A stretch of 53,513 nt of DNA from Rhizobiaceae bacterium (lineage in GTDB: Bacteria; Pseudomonadota; Alphaproteobacteria; Rhizobiales; Rhizobiaceae): assembly GCA_023953775.1 (NCBI GenBank), contig JAMLJD010000024.1, forward strand, positions 1 to 53,513. Reading direction: 5' to 3'. This document shows, one piece after another, positions 1 through 9,144 of the stretch (its first letter is position 1; each line of letters opens with the position of its first letter). Both the position numbers and the translations under genes were made by a program. The notes beneath the pieces were generated by a model. It saw nothing but the letters and a program-made list of their open reading frames with translations, had not been told where the DNA came from and did no database searches.

Positions 1-1
1 C

Positions 2-1648
2 GAATCTGAGGATTTCGGTGCCGCGCTCATCGACGCGCAGTGCCGGCAGCTCGCGGAAGCCAAGCAGAGCACGCCGCTGCAGTCCGGGCCGATCCCCGGC
101 TATATCCGCGGCGTGCTGGGCATGCTCGAGGAACGTGGCGAAAGGATCGAACCCGGCGACGTCTTCATGCACAACGACCCGTATGGCGGCGCGACCCACG
201 GCCCGGACGTGGCCTTCATTGTTCCAGTCTTCCACGACGGTACGCTTTCCGGCTATGCGGTGACGACCGCCCACCATCTCGACATCGGTGCGCATACGCC
301 CGGCAGCGGCGGTATCGTCGACGCGATCGACTGCTATGCGGAAGGCCTGCGCTTCCAGGCCATCAAAGTCTACGAGGCCGGAAAGCGCAACGAGCAGGTC
401 TGGCATATGCTGCGCACCAACATAAGGCTGCCGGACGTCGTTCTCGGCGACATGGAAGCGCAGATCGCCTCATCCCGCATCGGTGCCCAACGCTACCTCG
501 AACTCATCGAGCGCTACGGCATCGAAACCGTTACGGCCGCCACCGAAGACATGTTCGATGCTTCGGAGCGTCTGTTGCGGTCGGCGATTGCCGAACTGCC
601 CGACGGTGAATATTCAGCGACGACCTATATCGACGGCTATCTCGATGATCCCGATCCGGGTCGGAAGGATCTTCCGATCAAGGTCACCATCAGGATCAAG
701 GGCGACGAGATGGAGGTCGACCTGACCGGTACGGCGCCCCAGGTTTCCGACCGGCCGATCAACATGCCGTTTCACGGCACGGTCGACTGTGCGGTCTGGC
801 TTTCGGTGCGCACCGTACTTCTGGATTCGGCCGTTCACGGCGAGATACAGCAGAATGACGGGCTGACGCGGCCGATCAAGATCGTCGCGCCCGAGGGCAC
901 GCTGGCAAATCCCATCTTCCCTGCGCCGGTTATCGCCCGCTTCTGTCCCGGCATCGAGCTATCGAATGCCGTTGTCCAGGCACTGAGCCAGGTGGTGCCA
1001 CGTCAGGTCTGCGGCGGCTGCGGCAATGGCGGCGGTCTGTTGCTTGCCGGCCAGCAGGGCAACAATTTCTGGCTGCAGGTTGAATTGTTCTCCGGCAGCT
1101 ATGGCGGGCGTTACGGCCTCGACGGAATGGATTCCGTTGACGTGCTCTATGCCAACACGCGCAACAACCCGATTGAAGACATCGAATCGCACGTTCCACT
1201 GAGGATCGAGCAGTATGAGCTGCGCGAAAGGGTCGCCGCCGCCGGCCGGTGGCGCGGTGGCGTAGGCTCGATCCGCAAGCTGCGCTTCCTTTCCGAAGGC
1301 AGCGTGTCGGTCGAAAGCGAAGGCCACAAATACCCGCCGCGAGGCCTGTTCGGCGGCGCCGACGGCACCCCGTCTCAGCTTGTACGGGTAAAATCCGACG
1401 GTTCGGAAATCCAGCTTCCCTCGAAGGTTCCGCATCATCCCTTCGGCCGCGATGAATCGATAGTCGCGATCCGCGCTTGCGGCGGGGGTTACGGCAATGC
1501 CCTGGAGCGGGACCCCGCGGACGTGCTCGACGACGTCCTGGACGAGTATATCACCGCTGACCAGGCGCTCGAGCAATATGGCGTGATCATCAGCAATGGC
1601 CGCGTCGACGCCGCCGCGACGGCCGCGGCCCGCAAATCCCGATCATAG
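2..1648 (+). CDS. Hydantoinase B / oxoprolinase family protein, 5' end outside window
   Basis: The reading frame is open from the first bases of the window, so the N-terminus is missing; about 548 codons are visible. Family features include HNDPYGG near the start and the glycine-rich CGGCGNGGG segment in the middle. HyuB-type subunits pair with a HyuA ATPase subunit, which would lie to the left, and use ATP to open N-methylhydantoin, 5-oxoproline or related rings; acetone carboxylase subunits are relatives. The next gene begins 10 bases after the stop and encodes an N-carbamoyl amino acid hydrolase, so ring opening followed by decarbamoylation of a hydantoin-like compound is the likely pathway. 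The exact substrate cannot be read from the sequence. Confidence 0.9.
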   Translation, partial: ESEDFGAALIDAQCRQLAEAKQSTPLQSGPIPGYIRGVLGMLEERGERIEPGDVFMHNDPYGGATHGPDVAFIVPVFHDGTLSGYAVTTAHHLDIGAHTPGSGGIVDAIDCYAEGLRFQAIKVYEAGKRNEQVWHMLRTNIRLPDVVLGDMEAQIASSRIGAQRYLELIERYGIETVTAATEDMFDASERLLRSAIAELPDGEYSATTYIDGYLDDPDPGRKDLPIKVTIRIKGDEMEVDLTGTAPQVSDRPINMPFHGTVDCAVWLSVRTVLLDSAVHGEIQQNDGLTRPIKIVAPEGTLANPIFPAPVIARFCPGIELSNAVVQALSQVVPRQVCGGCGNGGGLLLAGQQGNNFWLQVELFSGSYGGRYGLDGMDSVDVLYANTRNNPIEDIESHVPLRIEQYELRERVAAAGRWRGGVGSIRKLRFLSEGSVSVESEGHKYPPRGLFGGADGTPSQLVRVKSDGSEIQLPSKVPHHPFGRDESIVAIRACGGGYGNALERDPADVLDDVLDEYITADQALEQYGVIISNGRVDAAATAAARKSRS

Positions 1649-1658
1649 GAGTTCGATC

Positions 1659-2570
1659 ATGGCACGTTACATCAACATCGCGGGCGCCCAGATGGGGGGC
1701 ATCGCGCGCGACGAATCCCGGCAGTCGGTCGTCGCCAGACTCGTCGAGCTCATGCGCGATGCCCATTCGCGTGGAGCCGAAATCGTCGTCTTTCCCGAAT
1801 TGACCCTGACGAGCTTCTTTCCCCGCTGGTGGATGGAAGACCAGGCCGAGATCGATGCCTTCTTCGAATCCGAGATGCCGAGCGCGGCCACCCGGCCGCT
1901 CTTCGACGCAGCGAAAGACCTGGGAGTGGGTTTCTATCTGGGTTACGCCGAGCTCGCCGTGGAGAACGGCGAGACGAAACACTACAACACTTCCATCCTG
2001 GTAGACCGGAAAGGAGAGATCGTCGGCAAGTACCGCAAGGTTCACCTGCCGGGTCACGCCGACCACCGCCCCCATATGCCGTATCAGCATCTCGAGAAGC
2101 ATTATTTCGACGTCGGCGATCTGGGTTTCGGAAGCTGGGACATGGAAGGCGGCAAGTTCGGCATGGCGATCTGCAATGACAGGCGCTGGCCCGAAACCTA
2201 CCGCGTGATGGCGCTCCAGGGAGCTGAGGTGGTGGTTCTCGGCTACAACACGCCGACGCATATTCCATGGGAACCGGTCTACGACCACCTCAGCGACTTC
2301 CACAACCATCTGTGCATGCAGGCCGGCGCCTACCAGAACAGCATGTATGTGGTCGGGGTTGCAAAGGCGGGCGCGGAGGAAGGCTCGAACCTGCTCGCGG
2401 GTTCCTGCATCATCGCACCGTCGGGCGAAATCATCGCGATGGCATCCACGGCCGGAGACGAGGCATTCGTGGCGAAATGCGACCTGGACATATGCCAGTA
2501 CAACCGGAAGGCGATGTTCAATTTCGCCGAGCACAGGCAAGTGAAGAACTACAAGATAATAACTGAATGA
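1659..2570 (+). CDS. N-carbamoyl-D-amino acid amidohydrolase (nitrilase superfamily)
   Basis: This 303-residue protein belongs to the nitrilase/C-N hydrolase family. The Glu-Lys-Cys triad falls at E47 (VVFPELTLTSF), K127 (GKYRKVHLPG) and C172 (MAICNDRRWPE), the spacing I recall for Agrobacterium D-carbamoylases, which are about 304 residues. It should hydrolyse an N-carbamoyl-D-amino acid to the free amino acid, CO2 and ammonia in the cytoplasm. I chose the ATG at 1659 because a TAGGAG ribosome-binding site overlaps the hydantoinase stop codon just upstream and the protein then starts exactly like family members; an earlier in-frame start at 1596 would add 21 atypical residues inside the upstream gene. 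It is probably co-transcribed with the hydantoinase gene. Confidence 0.93.
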   Translation: MARYINIAGAQMGGIARDESRQSVVARLVELMRDAHSRGAEIVVFPELTLTSFFPRWWMEDQAEIDAFFESEMPSAATRPLFDAAKDLGVGFYLGYAELAVENGETKHYNTSILVDRKGEIVGKYRKVHLPGHADHRPHMPYQHLEKHYFDVGDLGFGSWDMEGGKFGMAICNDRRWPETYRVMALQGAEVVVLGYNTPTHIPWEPVYDHLSDFHNHLCMQAGAYQNSMYVVGVAKAGAEEGSNLLAGSCIIAPSGEIIAMASTAGDEAFVAKCDLDICQYNRKAMFNFAEHRQVKNYKIITE

Positions 2571-2594
2571 TCCTGACCCTTTCGGGCCAGGATC
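2569..2594 (+). terminator. Stem-loop after the carbamoylase gene
   Basis: An 11-base stem with one mismatch (GATCCTGACCC against GGGCCAGGATC) and a 4-base loop begins on the last two bases of the stop codon. No T-run follows, so it may be a Rho-linked or mRNA-stabilising hairpin rather than a classical intrinsic terminator. Confidence 0.5.
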
Positions 2595-2792
2595 GAAACG
2601 GTGCCGTTCCCCGATGTCGTGACACATCGCCCGGCAGGTCGAAGAGAGCCACATGGCTCTTCCATTGGCAGGCCGGGCTGATGCCCCCCCGGGGAGCAAG
2701 CGTCGGGCCAAAGGCTCGATGATCGAAGCTCAACCTGGGGTGCGACAAAGTCTGGAGGGGTTGTTTCTCCGCGAAGAGACGAGACCCTGCTT
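2595..2792. other. Intergenic stretch without a recognisable gene
   Basis: No frame here has a convincing start, ribosome-binding site or family resemblance. Only small inverted repeats are visible, such as AGAGCC-ACAT-GGCTCT at 2645-2660. Together with the nuclease remnant that follows it looks like decaying sequence on the 3' side of the tRNA-Thr gene. Confidence 0.5.
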
Positions 2793-2813
2793 ATGCAAAC
2801 CCTGCTTATGCAA
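2784..2813. repeat. 15-bp perfect tandem duplication
   Basis: The unit ACCCTGCTTATGCAA occurs twice in direct succession (2784-2798 and 2799-2813). It covers the two possible start codons of the nuclease remnant. There are only two units, so this is a local slippage or duplication and not an array. Confidence 0.9.
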
Positions 2814-2990
2814 AAGGGGCGCGCATCAACCATCGGCGGAGACACCGCCCAGATCGGCGGCGAGCGGATTCGGCTCAACGCCGTCGACGCTCCGGAGTTG
2901 CCCACACTGCCGTGACGGCGCAGGATCGATATTCCGATGTGGGGCGAACTGGCGGCCGCCGTGGACGATCTGCTGAGAAAGCCTCGAATC
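2793..2990 (+). pseudogene. Remnant of a staphylococcal-nuclease (SNase)-like gene
   Basis: From the ATG at 2793 a 40-codon frame ends at 2915. Its core, IGGERIRLNAVDAPEL after a GGDT-like motif, matches the beginning of the SNase/thermonuclease fold (usual pattern DGDT...GERIRLxGIDAPE). After the stop, another frame around 2940-2980 reads WGELAAAVDDLL, resembling the CGELAAxALDDLI helix that comes later in the same family. The piece between is too short and out of frame. I infer a gene broken by a stop, a deletion and a frameshift. Similarity was judged by eye only. Confidence 0.6.
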
Positions 2991-3085
2991 AGGCGCGTCT
3001 CATCCCCGAGGGTTGGTCGCACCGCCGCGTAAGTCCCGGCGCTATTCTCGCGCAGCACAGAGACTGGATGAAAAACGTGGATGGC

Positions 3086-3161
3086 TGGTGCCGCTTGCGT
3101 GACTCGAACACGCGACCCCATCATTACGAATGATGTGCTCTACCAACTGAGCTAAAGCGGC
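3086..3161 (-). tRNA. tRNA-Thr (anticodon CGT)
   Basis: On the minus strand the 76-base gene folds into a full cloverleaf. The acceptor stem is GCCGCTT/AAGCGGC, the D-arm contains AGTTGGTA, the anticodon stem CATCA/TGATG carries loop TTCGTAA, and the T-arm is GCGTG-TTCGAGT-CACGC. The 3' CCA is encoded. Anticodon CGT reads ACG (Thr). Confidence 0.96.
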
Positions 3162-3197
3162 AGCCGCCGGATGCCGCGCGGCGTCCGGTTCGTGCGC

Positions 3198-3226
3198 GTG
3201 ATAGCGACATTGCCGCCGAAACACAA
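3198..3226 (-). promoter_or_regulatory. Candidate sigma-70 promoter of tRNA-Thr
   Basis: On the minus strand a TTGTGT -35 element and a TATCAC -10 element are separated by 17 bases. They would start transcription about 30 bases before the mature tRNA 5' end. Confidence 0.45.
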
Positions 3227-3439
3227 GCGCTCTCGCGCGGCTTCGCCATGCCGAAACCGCCGCGCCGGGCCTGACGCCGCGACCTGCTGCCGGCCGGGCC
3301 GGCGAACGCAATTGACCTTTAGTCGAGGGTGTTCGCCGCAAAACGCGATGGACTCTCGATATCCCTGCGCTAATCTTCCCCGACCGACGGCGCGGGCCAC
3401 GCGCCGCACAACAGCCAGGAAGACCGGGAGGGAGGACGA

Positions 3440-3940
<501 letters not shown>

Positions 3941-4046
3941 CGGGACCCGGCCGGCCGATGGCGAACCCGGGCATCGACCCGTCGCGTTCGGACCGGCCGC
4001 GCGGTCGCGTTTCACCAAACAGCTGGATCTCGGGAGGAGAGTTCTG

Positions 4047-6401
4047 ATGGGCATGGAAGGCATCGGCGCGCGGGTCGCGCGCAAGGAAGACAAGCGGTTC
4101 GTCACCGGCCTGGGACGCTATGTCGACGACATGGTGGTTCCCGGCATGAAGCACGCTGCATTCGTGCGCAGCCCGCATGCGCATGCCGACGTCAAGAAGA
4201 TCGACGTCAAGGCGGCGATGGCGATGCCCGGCGTGATCGGCGTCCTGACCGGCAAGGAGCTGAAGGCCGATGGCATCGGCAATCTGATCTGCGGCTGGAT
4301 GATCCATTCCAAGGACGGCACGCCGATGAAGATGGGCGCCTGGTCGCCGCTGGCCGTCGACCGCGTCCGCTATGTCGGCGACGCCGTCGCCGTGGTCGTG
4401 GCGGAGACAAGGGCGCAGGCCCGGGACGCGGCCGAGGCGGTCGAGGTCACCTACAAGGAGAGGAAGGCCGTCACCGACGCGGTCGCCGCGTTGAAGTCCG
4501 GCGCGCCGCAGCTTCATCCCGAGGCCGACAACAACCTCATCTACGACTGGGAGATCGGCGAGGCGAAGGCCACCGACGCGGCCATCGCCAAGGCCGCCCA
4601 CGTGACGAAGATGCACATCGTCAACAACCGGCTGGTGCCGAACGCGATGGAGCCGCGCGCAGCACTTGGCCACTACGACAAGGCCGAGGATCACTACACC
4701 TGCTGGACGACCAGCCAGAACCCGCATGTCGCGCGGTTGGTGATGAGCGCCTTCTACAATGTCGCGCCTGAGAACAAGCTGCGCGTCATCGCCCCCGACG
4801 TCGGCGGCGGTTTCGGCTCCAAGATCTACATCTATCCCGAGGAGATCGTCTGCCTCTGGGCCTCCAAGAAGACCGGCGTGCCGGTCAAGTGGGTGGCCGA
4901 CAGGACCGAGAGCTTCCTGACCGACGCCCATGGTCGCGACCATGTCACGGAGGTGCAACTCGCCTTCGACAAGGACAACAACATGACGGCGCTCAAGGTC
5001 GACACGATCGCCAATCTCGGCGCCTACATGTCGCTCTTCTCGTCGTCCGTGCCGACCTATCTCTACGCGACGCTCCTGTCGGGCCAGTACAGGATCCCGG
5101 CGATCCACGCCAACGTGCGCACCGTCTACACCAACACCGCGCCGGTCGACGCCTATCGCGGCGCCGGGCGGCCCGAGGCGACATATCTGCTCGAGCGGGT
5201 GGTCGAGACCGCGGCGCGCGAGCTGGGCGTCGCCCCGGCCGAGCTCCGGCGCAAGAACTTCATCCGCGAGTTCCCGTACCAGACGCCGGTTATCATGTGC
5301 TACGACGCCGGCGACTACGAGGCCTCGCTGTCGGCCGCGATGAAGGCGGCCGACTATGACGGCTTTTCCAAGCGGCGCGACAAGGCGAAGAAGGCCGGCA
5401 AGCTGCGCGGCATCGGCATGAGCTGCTACATCGAGGCCTGCGGGATCGCGCCGTCGGCCGCGGTCGGCTCGCTCGGAGCCGGCGTCGGCCTGTGGGAAAG
5501 CGCGGAAGTACGCGTCAACGGCGTCGGCACGATCGAGGTCCTCACCGGCTCCCACAGCCATGGCCAGGGCCACGAGACGACCTTCGCCCAGCTCGTGTCG
5601 GACCGCTTCGGCGTGCCGATGGATTCGGTCTCGATTGTCCACGGCGACACCGACAAGGTGCAGATGGGCATGGGCACCTACGGCTCGCGCTCCGGCGCGG
5701 TCGGCATGTCGGCCATCGTCAAGGCGCTCGACAAGGTCGAGGCCAAGGCCAAGAAGATTGCCGCGCATCTGCTCGAGGCCGACGAGGGCGACATCACCAT
5801 CGAGAACGGCGAACTGAAGGTGGCCGGCACCGACAAGGCGGTGCCGTGGTTCCAGATGGCGCTGGCGGCCTACACCGCGCACAACCTGCCGGCGGGCATG
5901 GAGCCGGGGCTGAAGGAGGGCGCGTTCTACGATCCGTCCAACTTCACCTTCCCGGCCGGTTGCTACATCTGCGAGGTCGAGGTCGACCCGGAGACCGGCA
6001 CGACGGAGATCGTCCAGTTCGTCGCCGCCGACGATTTCGGCAATATCATCAATCCGATGATCGTCGAGGGCCAGGTGCATGGCGGTATCGCCCAGGGCGT
6101 CGGCCAGGCGCTGCTGGAGGGATGCCATTACGACCCGTCGAGCGGCCAGCTGCTTACCGCCTCCTACATGGACTACACCATGCCGCGGGCGGGCGACCTG
6201 CCATCGTTCAAGGTCTCGACGTCGAACACGCCGTGTCCTTCGAACCCGCTCGGCATCAAGGGGTGCGGCGAAGCCGGTGCGATCGGATCGCCGCCGGCGG
6301 TCATGAACGCCATCACCGATGCCATCGGCAACAACGACCTGACCATGCCGGCCTCGCCCCAGAAGGTGTGGGCCGCCGTGAAGGCCGCGACGAAGCACTG
6401 A
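4047..6401 (+). CDS. coxL: Form II CO dehydrogenase-like large (molybdenum) subunit, CoxL type
   Basis: The 784-residue subunit would bind the molybdopterin cytosine dinucleotide cofactor. The active-site signature near residue 370 is AYRGAGR, the form II version; bona fide aerobic CO oxidisers of form I carry AYxCSFR. The enzyme is therefore a molybdenum hydroxylase whose substrate could be CO or an unrelated small molecule or aldehyde. Other family features are GGGFGSK around residue 250 and SHSHGQGHETT around residue 505. I chose the ATG at 4047 because GGAGGAGA sits 7 bases upstream and the N-terminus (GIGARVARKEDKRFVTG) matches the family; the frame stays open further upstream only by chance. 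No coxD/E/F maturation genes follow in this window. Confidence 0.92.
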   Translation: MGMEGIGARVARKEDKRFVTGLGRYVDDMVVPGMKHAAFVRSPHAHADVKKIDVKAAMAMPGVIGVLTGKELKADGIGNLICGWMIHSKDGTPMKMGAWSPLAVDRVRYVGDAVAVVVAETRAQARDAAEAVEVTYKERKAVTDAVAALKSGAPQLHPEADNNLIYDWEIGEAKATDAAIAKAAHVTKMHIVNNRLVPNAMEPRAALGHYDKAEDHYTCWTTSQNPHVARLVMSAFYNVAPENKLRVIAPDVGGGFGSKIYIYPEEIVCLWASKKTGVPVKWVADRTESFLTDAHGRDHVTEVQLAFDKDNNMTALKVDTIANLGAYMSLFSSSVPTYLYATLLSGQYRIPAIHANVRTVYTNTAPVDAYRGAGRPEATYLLERVVETAARELGVAPAELRRKNFIREFPYQTPVIMCYDAGDYEASLSAAMKAADYDGFSKRRDKAKKAGKLRGIGMSCYIEACGIAPSAAVGSLGAGVGLWESAEVRVNGVGTIEVLTGSHSHGQGHETTFAQLVSDRFGVPMDSVSIVHGDTDKVQMGMGTYGSRSGAVGMSAIVKALDKVEAKAKKIAAHLLEADEGDITIENGELKVAGTDKAVPWFQMALAAYTAHNLPAGMEPGLKEGAFYDPSNFTFPAGCYICEVEVDPETGTTEIVQFVAADDFGNIINPMIVEGQVHGGIAQGVGQALLEGCHYDPSSGQLLTASYMDYTMPRAGDLPSFKVSTSNTPCPSNPLGIKGCGEAGAIGSPPAVMNAITDAIGNNDLTMPASPQKVWAAVKAATKH

Positions 6402-6558
6402 CATTCTGCAGCGGGGCGCAATCGCCTCGCGCCGCAAAATGCTCGAAAACGTGAAAAGGAGACGGCGGACGGGTTTGACAGGCTAGGGACGGAAGGGCGG
6501 CGACGCCCGATCCGCCGGCACGGTGCCCGACCGCTGTCCTCCGAAGGGAGAAACACAG

Positions 6559-7359
6559 ATGTATTCCACCACCTACCATCGTCCCGCCACGGTCGCCGAT
6601 GCCGTGAAGCTGTTGAAGAAGGCCGATGACGGCAAGCTGCTGGCCGGCGGCCAGACGCTGATCCCGGCCATGAAGACGCGGCTCGCCGCGCCGTCCGACG
6701 TCGTAGACCTGCGCCACATCAAGGAGCTCAAGGGCATCAAGGTGTCCGGCAAGAACGTCACCATCGGCGCCGGCACGACCCATGCCGAGGTCGCTTCCAA
6801 CGAGAAGCTGATGAAGGTGTGCCATTCGATGTGCGAGCTCGCCAGTCATATCGGCGACCCGCATGTCCGCCATATGGGAACGATCGGCGGCTCGGTCGCC
6901 AACAACGATCCCGCGGCCGACTATCCCGCTGCCATGGTGGCGCTCGGCGCGACGATCCACACCAACAAGCGCGAGATCGCCGCCGAGAAGTTCTTCACCG
7001 GGCTGTTCGAGACGGCGTTGAAGGACGACGAGGTGGTCACGGCGGTGTCCTTCACGGCGCCGGCCAAATGCGGCTACGAGAAGTTCCGCAACCCGGCCTC
7101 GCGCTACGCCATGACGGGGGTGTTCGTCGCCAAGGGCAAGGACGGCGTTCGCGTGGCCGTCACCGGTGCCGGCGACGACGGCGTGTTCCGTTCCAAGGAG
7201 ATCGAGGCGGCACTGTCGAAGAAGTTCGACGCGTCGGCGCTGGACGGCGTCCAGGTGTCGTCGAGGAACCTGATGTCGGACATCCACGCCTCGGCCGAAT
7301 ATCGTGCCAACCTGGTCGTGGTCATGGCCAGGCGGGCGACCACAGCGGCGAACGGCTGA
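6559..7359 (+). CDS. coxM: Form II CO dehydrogenase-like medium subunit (FAD-binding), CoxM type
   Basis: The 266-residue FAD subunit of the molybdenum hydroxylase has the FAD-binding AGGQTLIPAMK near residue 33 and a second glycine-rich motif TIGGSVANNDPAAD near residue 110. It transfers electrons from the iron-sulfur subunit to the respiratory chain or another acceptor. The ATG at 6559 follows a GAAGGGAG ribosome-binding site; a start 12 codons earlier lacks one. A gap of 157 bases separates it from coxL, longer than usual within an operon, but no terminator is visible. Confidence 0.92.
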   Translation: MYSTTYHRPATVADAVKLLKKADDGKLLAGGQTLIPAMKTRLAAPSDVVDLRHIKELKGIKVSGKNVTIGAGTTHAEVASNEKLMKVCHSMCELASHIGDPHVRHMGTIGGSVANNDPAADYPAAMVALGATIHTNKREIAAEKFFTGLFETALKDDEVVTAVSFTAPAKCGYEKFRNPASRYAMTGVFVAKGKDGVRVAVTGAGDDGVFRSKEIEAALSKKFDASALDGVQVSSRNLMSDIHASAEYRANLVVVMARRATTAANG

Positions 7360-7423
7360 CTGCCGGTTCCGCGCAGCTTCGGGACGGGGCGGCTTCGGCC
7401 GCCCTTTTCACGATGGCCGCGCC

Positions 7424-7957
7424 CTATCTCTTTTTCAGGAACGTCCAGGGATTGGCGCCGGCGGACGGGCGCATGGGAACGGCGCGGGCGCGGGTCACCG
7501 ATGCGCGGCTGAGCCGGTAGCCGGTCTCGATCGTCCGCACGCCGTCGAGCACGAAGAGCTGCAGCAGTTCCGTCTCGGGGCTCAGCATGCCTTTCACCGA
7601 AACCGGCTGGTAGATCTGATCGATCCGGAACGGCTCGGCCGGCAGCACGTGCACGATCTGCTTCGGCGGCGGGGGCGCGGCGTGGCTGCACGCGCCCGGC
7701 GCCGAAACGAGCAGGAACTCGTAGACCAGATCGCCCTCGCGATCGATCGGCAGCAGGAAGCCGGACAGCTCGATGTCGGCGCGGTCGATGACGCGGCTAC
7801 CCGCCATGCCGTGCCGCGCCGCGGCTCCCTCGGTCCGGCCGGTCTCGCCGGAGAAGCCCGCATCGAGGTCGGCCCAGGATATCGGGCGTGCCTGCGGTTC
7901 GACGGTGTACAAGGTCGCCGCGATCATCGCCGCGGCGATCGGCAGGATCCGGGTCAC
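7424..7957 (-). CDS. DUF3299 domain-containing exported protein
   Basis: The 177-residue protein starts with GTG, preceded by AAGGAGC. It has a short signal peptide (ILPIAAAMIAATL, first about 20 residues) and a DUF3299-like core: LSGFLLPIDREGD, then FLLVSAPGACSHAAPPPP, then IVHVLPAEP. Members of this family are small periplasmic proteins of unknown function. It is convergent with coxM and downstream of the nitronate monooxygenase on the same strand, with a long palindrome between them, so it probably has its own promoter. Confidence 0.8.
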   Translation of the reverse strand: MTRILPIAAAMIAATLYTVEPQARPISWADLDAGFSGETGRTEGAAARHGMAGSRVIDRADIELSGFLLPIDREGDLVYEFLLVSAPGACSHAAPPPPKQIVHVLPAEPFRIDQIYQPVSVKGMLSPETELLQLFVLDGVRTIETGYRLSRASVTRARAVPMRPSAGANPWTFLKKR

Positions 7958-7979
7958 GGTTTGCTCCTTCGATGCGATC

Positions 7980-8072
7980 CTAGAGCAAGATGAGGCCAGT
8001 TTGAAACAGTTCTGTTTCGCCGCCGGCGGGAAACCCTTCGGGCAGATTCAATCTGGCTTCATCTTGCTCTAG
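7980..8072. repeat. Long intergenic inverted repeat (20-bp arms)
   Basis: The arms CTAGAGCAAGATGAGGCCAG (7980-7999) and its complement (8053-8072) pair with one mismatch. A second perfect 7-bp hairpin, GAAACAG-TT-CTGTTTC, is nested at 8003-8018. The AGAGCAAGATGA core resembles dispersed palindromes I associate with rhizobial intergenic regions. It lies downstream of the nitronate monooxygenase and upstream of the DUF3299 gene, and could terminate or insulate transcription. Confidence 0.85.
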
Positions 8073-8166
8073 ACCTTTTCAGGTCGAGATGGAAACGCAA
8101 CGTGCCGTTCCGGCTTCGGTGCCCCGCCCGCAGCGGGCGGGGAAAGGGTGCCGGTTCGCTCCCCCG

Positions 8167-9120
8167 CTACGCCGCGATCCGCAACCGTGCGTCTGCGTAT
8201 TCCGAGGCCAGCCGGTCGACCAGCTCGCCGGCGCCGACCACGGCATCGACCGCGCCGATGCCCTGGCCGCACCCCCAGATGTCCTTCCAGGCTTTGGTCT
8301 TGTCGCCGCCAAAGTTCATCTTCGACGGATCGGAGACCGGCAGGTTCGCCGGGTCCATGCCCTGGGCGACGATCGAGCCCTTGAGGTAGTTGCCGTGAAC
8401 CCCGGTGAACAGGTTGGAATAGACGATGTCGGCCGCTTTGGAATCGACGATCATCTGCTTGTATCCGTCGACCGCCCGCGCTTCCCTGGTCGCGATGAAT
8501 GGCGAGCCGATATAGGCGAGATCGGCGCCCATGGCCTGCGCTGCCAGGACTGCGCCGCCATTGGCGATCGCGCCCGACAACAGAAGCGGACCGTCGAACC
8601 ACTGCCGGATTTCCTGTACCAGCGCGAAGGGCGACAGGGTTCCGGCATGGCCGCCAGCGCCCGCCGCCACCGCGATCAGGCCGTCGGCGCCCTTTTCGAT
8701 CGCCTTTCGCGCATGACGGTCGTGGATCACGTCGTGGAGAACAATGCCGCCATAGGAGTGCACGGCCTGGTTGACCTCCTCCACCGCGCCGAGCGAGGTG
8801 ATCACGATCGGCACCTTGTACTTCACGCACATGGAAAGATCGTGCTCGAGGCGCGTGTTGGACTTGTGCACGATCTGGTTGACCGCGAAGGGAGCGGCGG
8901 GGCGCTCGGGATTGCCGGCATCGTGGTCGCGCAATTCACCGGTGATCTGGTCCAGCCATTCGTCGAGCTGTGCTTCAGGACGCGCATTCAGCGCCGGAAA
9001 CGACCCGACGACGCCCGCCTTGCACTGCGCCAGCACCAGCGGCGGATGCGATATGATGAACAGGGGCGCCGCCACGACGGGGATACGAAGACGGGACTTC
9101 AGGACTTCCGGTAGTGCCAT
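8167..9120 (-). CDS. Nitronate monooxygenase family flavoprotein
   Basis: The 317-residue FMN-dependent TIM-barrel protein of the NPD/nitronate monooxygenase family begins MALPEVLKSRLRIPVVAAP. The GAGGHAG motif around residue 170 carries the usual active-site histidine, and GADLAYIGSPFIAT lies in the phosphate-binding half. The family oxidises alkyl nitronates, and relatives reduce enoyl-type or quinone substrates. The ATG at 9120 gives the standard family start; a longer frame would add 42 atypical residues across the promoter. Just upstream lies a palindrome almost identical to the one before the acyl-CoA dehydrogenase at 24765, so a MerR regulator of acyl-CoA catabolism probably controls it. 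Confidence 0.88.
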   Translation of the reverse strand: MALPEVLKSRLRIPVVAAPLFIISHPPLVLAQCKAGVVGSFPALNARPEAQLDEWLDQITGELRDHDAGNPERPAAPFAVNQIVHKSNTRLEHDLSMCVKYKVPIVITSLGAVEEVNQAVHSYGGIVLHDVIHDRHARKAIEKGADGLIAVAAGAGGHAGTLSPFALVQEIRQWFDGPLLLSGAIANGGAVLAAQAMGADLAYIGSPFIATREARAVDGYKQMIVDSKAADIVYSNLFTGVHGNYLKGSIVAQGMDPANLPVSDPSKMNFGGDKTKAWKDIWGCGQGIGAVDAVVGAGELVDRLASEYADARLRIAA

Positions 9121-9144
9121 GTGCCAGATCCGCGGGTTTGTATA

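Noticed and set aside
2784..2813. The two-copy 15-bp repeat as a CRISPR-like array
   Set aside because: Only two directly abutting units without spacers; no cas genes in the window.
2912..3133. A 73-codon frame ending LRDSNTRPHHYE
   Set aside because: The ending is the familiar artefact of translating a tRNA gene; the DNA there is the tRNA-Thr.
3086..3161. tRNA-Thr as an active integration site with att repeats
   Set aside because: I found no second copy of the tRNA 3' end and no integrase gene in the window, so only a speculative old border is noted.
8122..8142. Perfect 10-bp GC hairpin downstream of the nitronate monooxygenase
   Set aside because: No T-run follows on the minus strand; it could form a hairpin but I cannot support a terminator call.
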